Shown here one piece after another: positions 50,910 to 62,597 of a stretch of 64,000 bases of DNA (position 1 is the stretch's first letter; each line of letters opens with the position of its first letter). Below the pieces are notes generated by a model. It was not told the DNA's origin and ran no database searches. It worked only from the letters and a program-made list of their open reading frames with translations. The DNA is from Argyresthia goedartella. Its lineage: Eukaryota > Arthropoda > Insecta > Lepidoptera > Argyresthiidae. A program made the translations under genes and the position numbers. The DNA lies in NCBI GenBank assembly GCA_949825045.1, contig OX463835.1, positions 19,237,201 to 19,301,200 on the forward strand, written 5' to 3'.

Positions 50910-51505
50910 TGAGGTTGATCAGATCGATGAGAAACCGAATGAGAGACATTATTAGAGCAAGAGGAGGCAATACTTTTTATTAAAAAACTGATTCAGTCTT
51001 TTTATTTTAATAAATGTCAATTTTGTTTTACCTTTACCATGACTTTTATTTGATCACTTAATTACCCAGATTGTACGACCCATCCTAACACTGTGTACAT
51101 ACACACCATATACGCTTGTTTGATACCATTAGATAGGTAAGAGAGCAAGCTTTCCAGTATTACCAAACAATAATATGAAAAAGGCCAGTCCATTCCATAA
51201 ATACGCTATAAGGTCATGATGGACGGGTTCGTCGATTTTATTGCTCTCAAGTGTATATACTGGAAATGATGGAGACAGAGTGGAAGACAATGACATATTC
51301 ATGCTACCGGCACGGTGCGTAGGCACAGGGCAGATTTACCTAAAATTGTGAAAAGCAAAAGAAAACTGAAATTGCAAAAGGGGCAATATAAATGGAGAGT
51401 CAAAGGAGATGTAGCTTTTGTGATCTGGCAATATTCAATGGAAGTTCTATTTTTGACCAATGCATTCCATCCAACAGTCAATAAAACAAACGTAACTAGA
51501 ACAAA

Positions 51506-51906
51506 AAACCGGTCAAGTGCGAGTCTAAATCGCGCACGAAGGGTTCCGTACCACCGTTCAATGGAAGCGATGGTGTGGAGTGAATAGTTTGGATTTTACA
51601 CAGCAAAATATTGTTTACAAAGTTATTGGTGCGATTACTTTCACACTCCATGTACGTAACCAGGTGCATCCATAAGTTTGTATGTGGTATTGAAAGAATT
51701 GTTGTATGGGAGCCCCCTTAAATATTTCTTTTATCCTGTTTTTTAGTATTTGTTGTTATAGCGGCAACAGCGGCAACAACATAATCTGTGAAAATTTCAA
51801 CTCTCTAGCTAGCTAGGTTCTTGAGATACAGCCTGGTGACAGACGGACGGACAGCGAAGTCTTAGTAATAGGGTTCCGTTCTTACCCGTTGGGTACGGAA
51901 CCCTAA
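51506..51906. repeat. Interspersed repeat of the type common in moth genomes
   Basis: It starts near GGTCAAGTGCGAGTC and ends GGGTACGGAACCCTAAAAA, with a mid-part carrying ACAGACGGACGGACAGC. AGGGTTCCGTACC at 51540-51552 is the reverse complement of the end block at 51892-51904. I recognise this wording from Lepidoptera; class (SINE-like or other) is not certain. The stretch 51096-51505 holds nothing I can support. Confidence 0.55.
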
Positions 51907-51916
51907 AAAGGATGTG

Positions 51917-52798
51917 TTGTATATCATGTAGGTAGTTGGGTGTGGGCATCTCGTCTATGGCCTTAAGCTTCTGCTTATCAATTTGCATGCCATTCTCGCT
52001 AAAGGTGTGCCCTAAATACGTTACCTTTCGCACACAAAATTCACTTTTGTCGCGATTGAATTAGATGCCTACTTCCCGCGCTCTGTCCAGTAAACACCTC
52101 AGCCTCGTATCATGTTCTTCTCTCGTCGAGCCCCAGCAGATAATGTCGTCGACGAAGGAGTCCACACCGTCGAGGTCCTCCAGCAGTTGCCTAACTTTGG
52201 CATGGAATACTTCCGATGCAGAATTTATGCCGTACGGCAAACGCAAAAACTGGTACCTACCAAAAGGTGTTCCGAATGTGCATAAGTCCGCACTCTCTTG
52301 GTCGATGCTGATCATCCAGAAGCCTGACCTGGCGTCCATCTTACTGAAGAAACGAGCTCCATGCAGCTTAGTCGCGATCTCCGTGAGTGTCGGCAGCGGG
52401 TAGTGCGCTCGCCATATAACTCGGTTCAATGGCCGGGGATCGAGGCACACGCGCAACTCGCCATTCTTGTTAGCCGCCAACACGATCGCGTTTACCCATG
52501 GTGTAGGGTGCGAAACGTTGCGAATGACACCCATCCGCAACATACTATTTAATGTTTCAAATAGTTTATCCCTAACACCGATAGGTATTTTTCTGACAGG
52601 ACATACGGTCGGGCTCGCATCTTGTTCCAACACTATTCTATGTGAACCGGGTAATTTACCTAGCCCCGTAAACAAGTCTTCATATTCATCTATCGCTAAA
52701 GATAACACTCGTTTAACTAGGTCTAACTCCTCACATGTATACTTCCCTAAGACGCTTTGACAATTGTTTGTTGTAATAACAAATGTAATTTGGTACAA
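51917..52798 (-). pseudogene. Gypsy reverse transcriptase (palm part)
   Basis: RT motifs: PVRKIPIGVRDKL, MLRMGVIRNVSHPTPWVNA, LRVCLDPRPLN, FFSKMDARSGFWMI, and FGRYQFLRLPYGI. The catalytic box is FVDDI. A break near 52050 precedes KVTYLGHTFSENGM and LKAIDEMPTPN, where the block ends. Confidence 0.83.
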
Positions 52799-52815
52799 TT
52801 TTTTTTATACATGCA

Positions 52816-53316
52816 TCAAATATCAGAAGTACCTTCTATTGGGATATAATTACCACAAAATGACTGGGCTTTAATACACCTCCTTTTAATGTCACTTGAA
52901 ATAAAACCCAAACTTATAAATGTTGACATTGAAATTATATTTAAGTCAGAGCCCGTGTCTAATTTAAAATTATTTTTTGAACCATTCCTAGCTAGATACA
53001 ATGACTCATACCACTTACTACTATTGTTCTGTCCCTTTCCGCCTTCGTCAATGGTGGACACGTAAAATAAACTGTCATCGTCTTCACATATTTCATAGAC
53101 CTTTTTACCGTTACGCTCTGGACACATAATTTTGTAATGGCCACGCATATCACACACAAAACACTTAGCAGATCTAGCTGGGCACCGTTGCCTGTCATCA
53201 CACCTTGAGCCGCCACAATCAGCACGGCACCCGCCTGCCGAGCCAGCCTCGTCGCGCCGCGGTGAAACGAAGTGAAACGCACACGCAAGCTGGATGACGA
53301 CTGACTTTATTGTCAA
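52816..53316 (-). pseudogene. Gypsy gag C-terminus and aspartic protease
   Basis: A zinc knuckle, CFVCDMRGHYKIMC, is preceded by other cysteines (CGGSRCDDRQRC). The protease active site is KLDTGSDLNII. A stop at 52816 separates it from the RT. Upstream to 53590 the - strand holds Ser/Arg-rich coding-like sequence without a recognised domain. Confidence 0.72.
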
Positions 53317-53595
53317 CTACCTACCTCTCCGGCGGTACCTAGACTTGCACGCGACTCATCTGTGATGCTATCCACCATCTCACTCGGTTCATAGGTGAGA
53401 TCGAGAGTCGCCTCCCCACGTACGTGAGTGCGTCTCCACCTTCGCGTCGTCGCGTCCGAGAACCACTCCTGGCTACTGTTACTGTCGCTGTCGGATTGAT
53501 ACTCACCGGTCTCCGTTCTCTCGTGGTTGGATGCAGAGGGAGTTGATACTGACGGCGATTGCTCAGCTGCGATCTCTTCAACTTTAATTAGATGT

Positions 53596-54242
53596 CTTCA
53601 CACCCAATGACAGGACCTCGTTGGAAAGGTTTCTGGGCATGGTGAACTATCTGTCGAAATTTATTCCCAACTATTCGGAGACAGTGGCTCCACTCAGGTG
53701 TTTGCTGAAGAAGGAGGTCACGTGGTGCTGGGACGCTGGGCACGAGGCGGTGGTGAAGTCGCTGAAGCAGGCGCTGTGTAGCGCGCAGGTGCTGGCGCTG
53801 TACTCGAGCTCGGCGCCGGTGCTGCTGTCGGTGGACGCAAGCTCCCACGCGCTGGGCGCGGTGCTGCTGCAGGGCGGGCGGCCGGTCGAGTTCGCCTCGC
53901 TCACGCTCACTCCGGCGCAGAGCAGGTCTGCTCAGATTGAAAAGGAACTGCTCGCGATCGTGTTCGCGCTCGAGCGTTTCCACCCATATGTATTCGGCAT
54001 ATCTGACGTCACAGTGGAAACGGATCATAAGCCATTAGAGTCGCTGTTTCTCAAGTCGCTCAATTCCGTGCCATCGCGACTCCAGAGAATGATGCTTCGC
54101 ATACAGTGCTACCAGTTTAAAGCAGTATACAAACCGGGAAAGTATATGTTTGTGGCGGACACTTTATCCCGGATGGCATTACCGCAGACAATGCACGAAA
54201 AAGTCACTAATGAGCTAGAAGAGCAGTCGTGTTTTGTTATAA
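53596..54242 (+). pseudogene. Gypsy RT connection and RNase H, forward strand
   Basis: FLGMVNYLSKFIPN, then the RNase H landmarks VLLSVDASSHALGAVL, QIEKELLAIVFALERFH, TVETDHKPLE, and the ending KYMFVADTLSRMAL. No stop from 53606 onward. It is GC-richer than the inverted half. The integrase is missing: coding continues straight into the 98-bp tandem array. Confidence 0.83.
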
Positions 54243-54271
54243 AGAACGTGCGATTCAATCACACCATGCGC

Positions 54272-54568
54272 GCACACCGAGCCGCCACCAAGAAGGTCAC
54301 GGCGGGCTCGGACGTGGAGGCGAGTGCGCTGGCGCCGGCCCAGGGGAGTGCGCCGGCCCAGGAGAGTGCGCGCGCCGAGCCGCCACCAAGAAGGTCACGG
54401 CGGGCTCGGACATGGAGGCGGGTGCGCTGGCGCCGGCCCAGGGGAGTGCGCCGGCCCAGGAGAGTGCGCGCGCCGAGCCGCCACCAAGAAGGTCACGGCG
54501 GGCTCGGAAGTGGAGGCGAGTGCGCTGGCGCCGGCCCAGGGGAGTGCGCCGGCCCAGGAGAGTGCGCG
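54272..54568 (+). repeat. 98-bp tandem array, three copies, read in all three frames
   Basis: GCCGCCACCA marks starts at 54281, 54379 and 54477, exact 98-bp spacing, with only a few substitutions between copies. Because 98 is not a multiple of three, one frame passing through the array shows each of three different peptide readings in turn, and no copy contains a stop in any + frame used. The array is cut by the LTR at 54569. Confidence 0.9.
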
Positions 54569-54792
54569 AGTTAAGTGTGACAACCCCTCCGATGTTACCT
54601 TTGTCAGCTGCCCTAGTTAAACACATACATACCAAATTGGGTAACGTCATAGCTGACTTAGACAATATTTTAATATTAATAGCTAATAAGTTTTAGATTA
54701 AGATGACTATTGTTTGATCAATCTTAGTGGTTACTCTGTTCAATTAATAATAAAATATTTCTTTTAAATCAAATCAGTGTCGATTACTTAAT
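54569..54792 (+). repeat. Gypsy (errantivirus-type) 5' LTR
   Basis: The block begins AGTTAAGTG and ends CTTAAT directly before a primer site. AGT starts and AAT-type ends are usual in Gypsy-clade insect LTRs. No 3' LTR remains in the window, so the boundaries rest on these ends only. Confidence 0.6.
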
Positions 54793-54810
54793 TGGCGCAG
54801 CCGGTAGGAT
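54793..54810 (+). promoter_or_regulatory. Primer-binding site, tRNA-Ser type
   Basis: TGGCGCAGCCGGTAGGAT follows the LTR immediately. It is the insect Gypsy/17.6-type primer site (TGGCGCAGTCGG family) with one change, complementary to a tRNA-Ser 3' end by established knowledge. Confidence 0.75.
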
Positions 54811-55173
54811 CTCAGTAGTTGGATTGTCGTAGAAATCGTCATCGAAAGTGCATAACTTACGTCGTCCATCGTCCGTCTCTACGGTTAAGCTGGGATCGCC
54901 GAACAAACAAATTCATTGGGTATCGATCGAGCCAACGACGGAATTCACAAGAGATCATCAACAATAGTACACTTCAGAAGGACATGGGAGCAGCTACGGG
55001 TCTGTGAGTAAATCTTTTTCACCTTCCTTGTATCTTTCCTCTATAATCCTTTTTGATAAATATACGTGTGTTATTAGGGATTAGACAACGCCTTAATAAT
55101 ACTTAACTTTTCCTTGATTAACATTTCAAGAAAGTTAACTAGGTAAATAAGATTTTGAGTTTTTTGTTCTATA

Positions 55174-56244
55174 ATGGACAACATTACTCGTGTACCAATG
55201 GAGATGGTGAAGATCATCCCGGTATTTGAGGGTGATTCTAGACAATTACCTCTGTTTATTAAGAAATGCGAGTATATTCTACAAACATATCGGGGTAACG
55301 ACGCCCAAAATGAGTACCTATTCCACGTAATAACGAGTAGATTAGCGGGGGAAGCAGCGAATCTTGTCGGTGAAACTGACCAGATTACTACCTGGACTGA
55401 GCTAAGATCACTACTTAGCCAACATTTTGGGGACCCACGGTCCGAAGAGTGCTTGTCAATGGAGCTTGAATCAGTTAAGAGTAATAGGAACGAAAGTTAT
55501 CTAGAACTTTGTCATAGAATTCAGCAACTAAAAAGTATTATATTTGCGAAAATTAACGAAAGTATAAATGACGTGAATGTGCGACTGGCAAAACAACAAA
55601 TTTATAACAATACTGCATTTAATGTTTTTCTATACAATTTGCCAGCTTACATGGTCAGGTTAGTACGATTGCGTAGTGTTAACACCTTGGAGGACGCCCT
55701 AAAAATTGTTCTGGAGGAACAGAACTTCCAAAATGTTTATAACTCAAGGAATAACAATCGCAGTACGAACTCCCAAAACCAACAGGAACAGGAACTATAA
55801 TGACCCACCAAGGTACAACCCACAAGGATTACCAAGTGCACATGCACCAAATAACGCTAGGTTTCCTTCCGAATTAGCGACACCGAGCAGTTCTTTCTAA
55901 TCTCGTTTTAACAACAATAGCAGAGCGAGTAATAATTCGAACAATTACGCAAGTCAACCGAACAATAGCCAGTGGCAGCAAGGCACTAGGTCATATCAAC
56001 AGCCTAGTCAGCATTGCACGGGCAATGCACCTCGCATGACGCAACGTTACTCATCACATGTGGCACCGTCGTCAGATTCGAACACTGACGTCACGATGCG
56101 CACAGCCAGCTCGAGGCGAGTGAATAATACTGATAACAGCCAGGAACCGATGAACTATAGAAATGTGAATAATTATAACGAGCAAGTTGAGCACTCAGCG
56201 GCGGAGCAAATTGTTGAAATTTTTTTCCTTGCGGCCTCCCCAAC
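55174..56244 (+). pseudogene. Gypsy gag
   Basis: 208 intact codons starting MDNITRVPMEMVKIIP, with the typical insect Gypsy capsid pattern (FEGDSRQLPLFIKKCEYIL; TWTELRSLLSQHFGD; NESYLELCHRIQQL). A frame change follows at 55800, then an Asn/Gln/Ser-rich C-terminal part with a stop near 55898. No zinc knuckle was seen. Confidence 0.75.
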
Positions 56245-56649
56245 ATGGAAAGGCTAACTTTAAACTTTAATAAAAGATTAAACCTGCCACATATTTATGT
56301 GCCGGAGCTACAAGCCGTTTTTATGATAGATACGGGCAGTACGAGGTCGTTCATTAGCCCGCGTTTAGCGGAGCGATTTTACAAAAACTATAAGCGGAAT
56401 GAACCTTTTGAAGTTATTAGCACCCATGCATCGAGTAGACATAACGTTGTCGCTACAATTCCATTACCGAGTATTTTTCAATCACCGGAACACTACAAAT
56501 TCTATATTTACAGCGTAGATGAAAGGTACGACGGGCTTATAAGGTTCGATCTAATACAGCTTTTAGGGGCCAGAATTGACGCGAGATCTATTTCATTAAT
56601 TACTAGGGATGCACAAATTCCTATAATTTATGAACCTCCTATGAGGTAA
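56245..56649 (+). pseudogene. Gypsy aspartic protease
   Basis: From ATG 56245: LPHIYVPELQAVFMIDTGST with the D-T-G active site, followed by SFISPRLAERF. A TAA at 56647 separates it from the next block (YHLPPRSE), which continues the same polyprotein. Confidence 0.78.
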
Positions 56650-57640
56650 ATGTACCATTTGCCTCCCCGCAGTGAGTTACGGGTCAAACTTCCGGTAAAC
56701 TTATTAGACGGAGAAGCAATCCTAGATTATAAACAGTTTGGAGAAGGGATTCGAATGCCTGCCGCGATAGTGCGATGTGTGAAAGGGTATGCCACCACGT
56801 TGATTCAGAATTATAGTGAAAATAATGGCACATTGATGGTCACAGCTCCATTCCAGGTAGAGCCCTATGATCAGTTAGAAAATATTAACGTGAATAATAC
56901 TAACGATAGAGGAGTAACCGATAGACTGCTTACGGAAAATTTATCAAAGTTAAGATTAAACCACATGAATGAGGAAGAGAGAAGAATGATTGAAGATGTT
57001 TCCAAGGAATACAAAGATATTTTTATTGCGAGGACATTCCATTAAGCTTTACGAATCAAGTGAATAATCTCAACATAAATCTCAAAGCTCATAGGTTACC
57101 CCCTTCACAAACGACTGAAATAAAAAACAGGTAGATAAAATGTTAAAAGACGACGTGATTACAGAATCACATTCTTCTTGGAGTGCCCCAGTACCAAAAA
57201 AGATGGATGCTTCAGGTCAGAGAAAATGGAGAATGGTAGTAGACTACCGAAGATTGAACGAGATTACTGTAGACGACAAATATCCCTTACCTAATATTAA
57301 TGATTTATTCGACATGCTAGTAAAAAGTGTGTACTTCACCACACTTGATTTGGCCAGTGGGTATCACCAAATTGAAGTTTCAAAAGAGGATAGGGCTAAA
57401 ACTGCATTTAGCACTCCGTTTGGGCACTAAAAATTCAACAGAATGCCATTCGGACTGAAAACAGCACCTGCAACATTCCAAAGAGCAATGGATAATGTAC
57501 TTAGAGGCTTGCAGGGCCTACATTGCCTTATTTACTTGGATGACGTCATAATTTTCTCAAAAAGCCTACAGGAACATATAGCAAAACTAAAGGCAGTTTT
57601 CCAAAGATTTAGGAAAACAAATTTAAAAAAACAAATTTAA
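56650..57640 (+). pseudogene. Gypsy reverse transcriptase
   Basis: MYHLPPRSELRVKLP leads to EEERRMIEDVSKEYKDIF, a frameshift near 57030, then MLKDDVITESHSSWSAPV, WRMVVDYRRLNEIT, FTTLDLASGYHQIEV, a TAA at 57428 in place of the usual aromatic codon, MPFGLKTAPATFQRAMD, and the catalytic CLIYLDDVIIF. Confidence 0.85.
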
Positions 57641-57660
57641 AAATACAGCTTTATAAATCC

Positions 57661-58059
57661 GACTTTTTGAGAAAAGAATTACTGTATCTTGGTCATACAA
57701 TAACTAGCGAGGGTTTAAAACCAAATGATGATAAAATTGAAGCCATCCTGAAATTTCCGATACCAGAGACAGTAACCCAAATTAAAAGCTTTTTGGGTTT
57801 AATTGGGTATTATAGGAAATTCATCAAAGATTTCGCTAAAATCACCAAGCCACTTACAGTATGTTTGAAGAAAGGACGAAAGATAATAATGAATGAAGAA
57901 TACAAGGAAGCTTTTGAAACTTGCAAGAAACTTTTGACGAATGCACCAATATTACAGTTTCCAGACTTCGACAAACCCTTTATCTTAACAACAGATGCAT
58001 CAAATTTTGCTATTGGAGCGGTATTGTCCCAGGGCACCTTAGGGTCAGATTTACCCGTG
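57661..58059 (+). pseudogene. Gypsy RT thumb and RNase H start
   Basis: ELLYLGHTITSEGLKP, FLGLIGYYRKFIKDFAKI, then RNase H TTDASNFAIGAVLSQG. It ends abruptly at GSDLPV, where a different element begins. Confidence 0.8.
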
Positions 58060-59640
58060 TGTTCGGCCTTGTTGGATTGTTTTTGGAGAATTGAAACAAG
58101 ATGTTAACGTTGTGGGTTTAATTTTGCGACCTATGGCGAATACAAATTTTGACAACTAAAATTGCACAGATTAAATAGGATCTAGGCATAGATTGATCGT
58201 TATCGGTTTTCTTAGTGCTGCCAACTTAAAACAATCGGAACTTTCATCTCAAATGATATTAATGCGTGAACATTCCGCCCACCAAGAGCAGTATGATCTT
58301 ACTACCGCCCACCATGACAGTATAGGATAACAAACAAGATTTATATAATACTAAGGCAGCACTACAAGTAAACTTCTTCAAAAAATACAATTTAAACAAA
58401 GGAAGCAATTAGACAATATAACATAACCACTATGTTATATAGACTTTAAAAACAAGACTTAAGGATAGATCATATCACAAAGTAACAAAAATAAGATCGA
58501 TAATTGAGATCCAAGGATTAAACTTAAACTAAGCAATTTTAAAGACAACATTGGTCTGAAAATTAAACTTACATTACACATTTCAAAACTATGTCTTGTA
58601 TGTTACACATCAGTGCAGATATCACATCTAAGGAATGAATAAACTTTACAGAGACCATAAATTCAAACAAAAAAAATATAACACTTAAGTCATAGCAATA
58701 GAGTACACAAACTTAACCTTATCACTACATATTTGGTGAACTTTGGCAATACCTTCTTGCACATAGTTACTTGAGAACAGTAATACTGATATGTTCACAC
58801 TTACATAAAGAACAAAAAAATTGGTAACCTTATACCTACAAAAATTTTGTAACAGTATACAGAATTACTAATCTGAAACAAACATTATCTATACCTGGAC
58901 GGATAAATTCACAATATTTAATACTAATTAGCTACAGGCAGTATAATCAGTTTGGATACAGGTCTGACAAGTTTGGCATTTTTACATTTTAATGTCACTA
59001 CTCTTGTGACATTATCTGGACCAGGGTGTTTCTCCTCTATTAAACCGAATAACCATTTTGAGGGTGGGATATCATCCTCCTTGATAAGAACAACGTCACC
59101 TACCTTTGGTTCAGGAGTGATTTTTGTCCATTTGTACCTCTGATAGAGTGTCGTCAGATACTCATGGGACCACTTGCGCCAAAACTGTTGCATCAGTTTT
59201 TGAGTCAGCTGCCATCTGTGTAATGGGCTGATTACACAATCTTCATAGCTGCGATCTGGAGCTGTAACCAGGGCCTCGCCAACTAGAAAGTGAGCTGGAG
59301 TGAGAGGATTAGCATCGATTTGATTTGAGGGTAACTGGTACATGGGTCGTAAATTAAGACAAGCCTCGATTTGTACTAAGACTGTGGACAGTTCTTCGAA
59401 AGTGAGAGTGGTGCCATCTAGGACACGTTTCATGTGATATTTTGTCGAAGCAACGCCACGTTCCCACAAGCCTCCAAAATTGGGAGCCCGGGGTGGAATG
59501 AAGTGCCACTCGGTACCTTCAGTTGCTTAGGCCTCCGCGACTTCTTTTATGACGCACGACTCTCCCTGCTGGAAGAGTACACGTAGCTCTTTTGCAGCTC
59601 CAACGAAATTACTCCCGTTGTCACTCCAAATCTCTCTACA
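58060..59640 (-). mobile_element. BEL/Pao remnant: integrase end and LTR-like 3' region
   Basis: The left edge starts TGTTCGGCCTTG, resembling the TGTTC start of the other BEL LTR. 58100-58920 is AT-rich with no ORF and is probably 3' LTR and UTR. Integrase coding lies at 58924-59640. The rest of pol and all of gag are missing. Confidence 0.6.
58924..59640 (-). pseudogene. BEL/Pao integrase C-terminal part with DUF5641-type tail
   Basis: From the right: WSDNGSNFVGA (catalytic D), an in-frame stop near 59527, PPRAPNFGGLWERGV (catalytic E region), then VQIEACLNLRPM, DANPLTPAHFLVGEAL, QQFWRKWSHEYL, and the terminal KVGDVVLIKEDDIPPSKWLFG block. It matches the tail of the BEL integrase at 12123-13000 in pattern. 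Confidence 0.83.
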
Positions 59641-60683
59641 GGGTCAACGAGAAAAAACAAACATCGAAAATGGCGGATATGAAAAAATGCAATACGGCAA
59701 GCATACAATACACAGGAATTGATTTTTCGATAAAATCAACTTCAGGTCGATAACTTATTAGTCCAATAGGAACGCAGATAACTAAGTAGTCCAATAGAAA
59801 CGCACAGATTCGCTAACCCGGAAGCGCAATACCGCTTCGTGATTGGTTGTTGCAGAATGTAGAAGATGGTCTATGCCGCTCGCGTTCCGTTACACTCAGT
59901 TACACAATTTCTTACGCAGAGTTTACCACGAAGTTGCTAGCAGGCGAACACCGGACCGTGCGTGATGCCCTCTTCTCTTTTCCTTTGCGAAAAAACGCGA
60001 TGAACCTTTGCTGCCGTCTCGCTCGCACCACTACGATGATGCGTCGATGATGAGTTTGCGAATTTGATGAATGATGACTCGCTGGTATGACTTTTGTTAA
60101 TGGTAAAATACCTTTTTGGAAAGTTGGGAGTTTACTTTCTTTACTTTTCTTCTTGGCTTCTTATGACCATGATCGCACCTGGGTAGTAGCACTGTGTAAG
60201 TCCGAAGTACTGCGTACGTGGGAAGTCCGCAACGCCACCGCAGTAATATTTCTTCGCAATGCACTTCCAAGAAATTAAAACTCACGATTACAATTTTGTA
60301 GGTAACTCTCTTCCGAAGTCGGGGTATGGAGCTCGCTAGTTAGTTCTTCTTCGCCGCCGCCAATTTTTGGTGCTTTACGAAGAAGACGCCACGCCGGGAA
60401 GGAAGTAATGCAGCAGCTTGGCACGCCACACGAAGAATATACTTCACCCTCTCTTCACCAAACGGACTTTTTTATTATTTTAGGTTCGAAGGACCATTTT
60501 CTTCTGTACGAGACAGAAGAAAAGGCTTTGGTGCAATTTTTACACGTTTATTTTAATTTTAGTATTTTTACAGACACCTTATGTTGGCGCCATCTTTCTT
60601 TCACTCTTTTCGTCCATAGACTACTACCAACTCAATACTATTACGTTCCGATAACCTAAATATCTGTGTTGGTATTAAACACC
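59641..60683. other. No supported feature
   Basis: Mixed-composition sequence. The short frames present show no recognisable domain, motif or repeat. It may be unique host intergenic DNA or an old unrecognised repeat. Confidence 0.4.
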
Positions 60684-60850
60684 GGCTATGAAGCTGCTTC
60701 AGGGTCTGGCTATGGACCCACCTCAGGATCTGGCTATGAAGCTGCTTCAAGGTCTGGCAATGGAACCTCCTCAAGATCTGGCTATGAAGCTGCTTCGGGG
60801 TCTGGCTATAAAACTGTTTCAGGTTCTGAGTACGAAACTAATTTAGACTA
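60684..60850 (+). repeat. 24-bp minisatellite with coding-like Gly-Ser-Gly-Tyr repeat
   Basis: Six units of 24 bp (60684-60827), starting GGCTATGAAGC with alternation of two unit types (GAAGCTGCTTCA and GGACCCACCTCA forms), then a diverged unit. A + frame through it reads SGSGYEAA-type octapeptides and ends at 60851. Substitutions keep the frame and the Gly/Ser/Tyr positions. No gene context was found; 60852-61454 holds nothing else I can support. Confidence 0.7.
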
Positions 60851-61454
60851 GTACTCTGAATTGAATAGTACCGAAACGAATAAAGATCCAAGGTTCTTAT
60901 CAGTGAAAAAACTATTGTACATCTAAGTTTTGCAATATAACGAATTATAAAAAAACACTTATAATTTTATTTACCTACTTACCTCAAACACAGGGATAAT
61001 CTTTGTTGTGCATCAATGGGCTTGCGAAAATTGGTTCTCTGTTTTTCGATAAATGGTCGACACATATTCAACAGTGCTTTAAATTTCTCGTAATCCATGC
61101 TGTGATAGTCATAAAATTTTTGCACATCGTATCTTAGTCATTAAATAAATTATTGAATTCACCCTTTGATTCTCTTTCTTTCCATAGATTATCAACCCAA
61201 AATCTTCTTCCACCCCTATTTGCATGTGCATATTGTGCATCTTCTTCGTCTGCAATAATCGATATTAACACCAAATCCCAATCTACCATTATAAAACTTA
61301 GGCACGTCAATAGTCGATCAAATGCAACTGAAGACTAATATGTGTATTATTTTTTTTAAGTTTTACGGCTTTGGATGCTAGTCCTTACAGCCAGTCTATA
61401 TTTAAATAGTCTTTCACCAGATTTTATTTCATGTCCACTGTTCACTTATATTTA

Positions 61455-62100
61455 TTATAATTCCTTGACTGTATTTAAAATGTATTTGTACACAGGCATA
61501 AAACACTTTGGACTTGCCAATATATCTTCAGTGCGGCGGGGTACATCTCTACTAATGTCATTTGAGTTTGACTTATCCGTTGATGGCGTTTCTAATTCTT
61601 TCATAATTTCACTTATCAAAATAAGTCTTTGTATCGAAAAGGTATTACATTCTTCTATATAATGTTTCAAGTCCGCTTTTTCGGAATCACAGTGAGGACA
61701 CCTGCTGCTAGGCACTATCTTCATTCTGTTGAGGTGAGCTGGAGTCAGGAAATGTCCAAATCTCATTCTGTTGATGACTGTTATAAATTTTCTTTCATTA
61801 CAAGCCTTATGTTTCTTGTACCACGGTGAAATTGGTAATTCTTTTTGTATAGAGGCATAACAGCTGCCTTTTTCTTTCGACTCCTCTTTCCAGTACTCTT
61901 CCCATATCTGTTTATAGGACTCCTTCAACACGACATGGTAATCTGTATATGGAACCATCAGTACATCTCGATGATCTTCGTCATATCCTGAAGCCGCAGC
62001 CCGATCGACTACTTCATTTCCCTTAATGCCACGGTGCGAAGGTACCCATCTAAATTCTACTACTTTGCCTTCAGTACTCAGTGTATGAAAAATAATTTTA
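61455..62100 (-). pseudogene. LINE RNase H and C-terminal domain fragment
   Basis: On -: VEFRWVPSHRGIKGNEVVDRAA (RNase H end), then WYKKHKACNERKFIT, INRMRFGHFLTPAHLNR, and a Cys/His finger CPHCDSEKADLKHYIEEC. This is the end of an RNase H-bearing LINE (I/R1-type). It is 5'-truncated near 62100. From 62101 to 62597 I see no gene. Confidence 0.72.
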
Positions 62101-62597
62101 ATATTAGATACAATGTAATTTACTTTTTATGACACCTGCTCTGAAAATACATACTAATTATACCAATTAGAGGGAAGAAACGCCTTTATCCCGCCCTTCA
62201 AATCCTTTCATCCCAAGGTATGGAAGTTGGTATGAAAATCCTTCCGACCCAAGGGTGGGAAGTATGTATGAAATTCCATTACATACCCGGTTTTTTTTTT
62301 ATTTGTCAGCAGTCATACTGCAAAGAGACTTTAACTGTCTACTAATTAAATTTCAAGTAAATTGTTACTGGCCACATACAGTTTTTTTTACCAGTTACCA
62401 ACCTCCTTGGTGCATACAGAAAATTAAAAACGAAATTATTTTTGTATATAAAACGTGCGGAATCACGGAAGAAGTGGCTGCATGACCTTATGATCTTAGC
62501 CTACTCCAGAAATGGGCGAATAAAAAAAGGAAAAGCCCGCGCATTTTCGCAAAAACTTCGATTGATTTAGCATTTATCTTTGTGTTTTTTGTAAAAT

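Larger units (their letters stand above)
47848..51095 (+). mobile_element. Tc1/mariner element B, split by a Jockey-like LINE
   Basis: CACAGT at 47848 and its reverse complement ending at 51095 are each flanked by TA (47846-47847, 51096-51097). The similarity of the ends is short (about 10 bp with mismatches), so boundaries are moderately sure. The transposase is split by the LINE at 48116-50033 and frameshifted near 50430. Confidence 0.7.
51907..53595 (-). mobile_element. Ty3/Gypsy gag-PR-RT block, inverted relative to its RNase H
   Basis: On - this contains a gag remnant with zinc knuckle, protease and RT. The RT ends at EMPTPN (about 51936), where a Gypsy element should continue into RNase H. 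That RNase H is found on + starting at about 53600 (TPNDRTSLERFLG). Both joints share CACACCCAA in opposite orientation (51936-51944 and 53600-53609). Confidence 0.72.
54811..58059 (+). mobile_element. Second Ty3/Gypsy element, truncated in RNase H
   Basis: LTR and primer site are followed by leader (54811-55173, no ORF), gag, protease, RT and the first part of RNase H. Coding stops at 58059, where a BEL LTR-like TGTTCGG begins. Integrase and 3' LTR are missing. Several indels show it is decayed. Confidence 0.8.

Noticed and set aside
54229..54696. Arg/Pro- and Ala/Gly-rich proteins on both strands
   Set aside because: They are readings of the 98-bp tandem array in different frames, not genes.
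59847..60659. Short frames of 60-80 codons
   Set aside because: No motif, no conserved neighbour and no splice pattern that makes sense.
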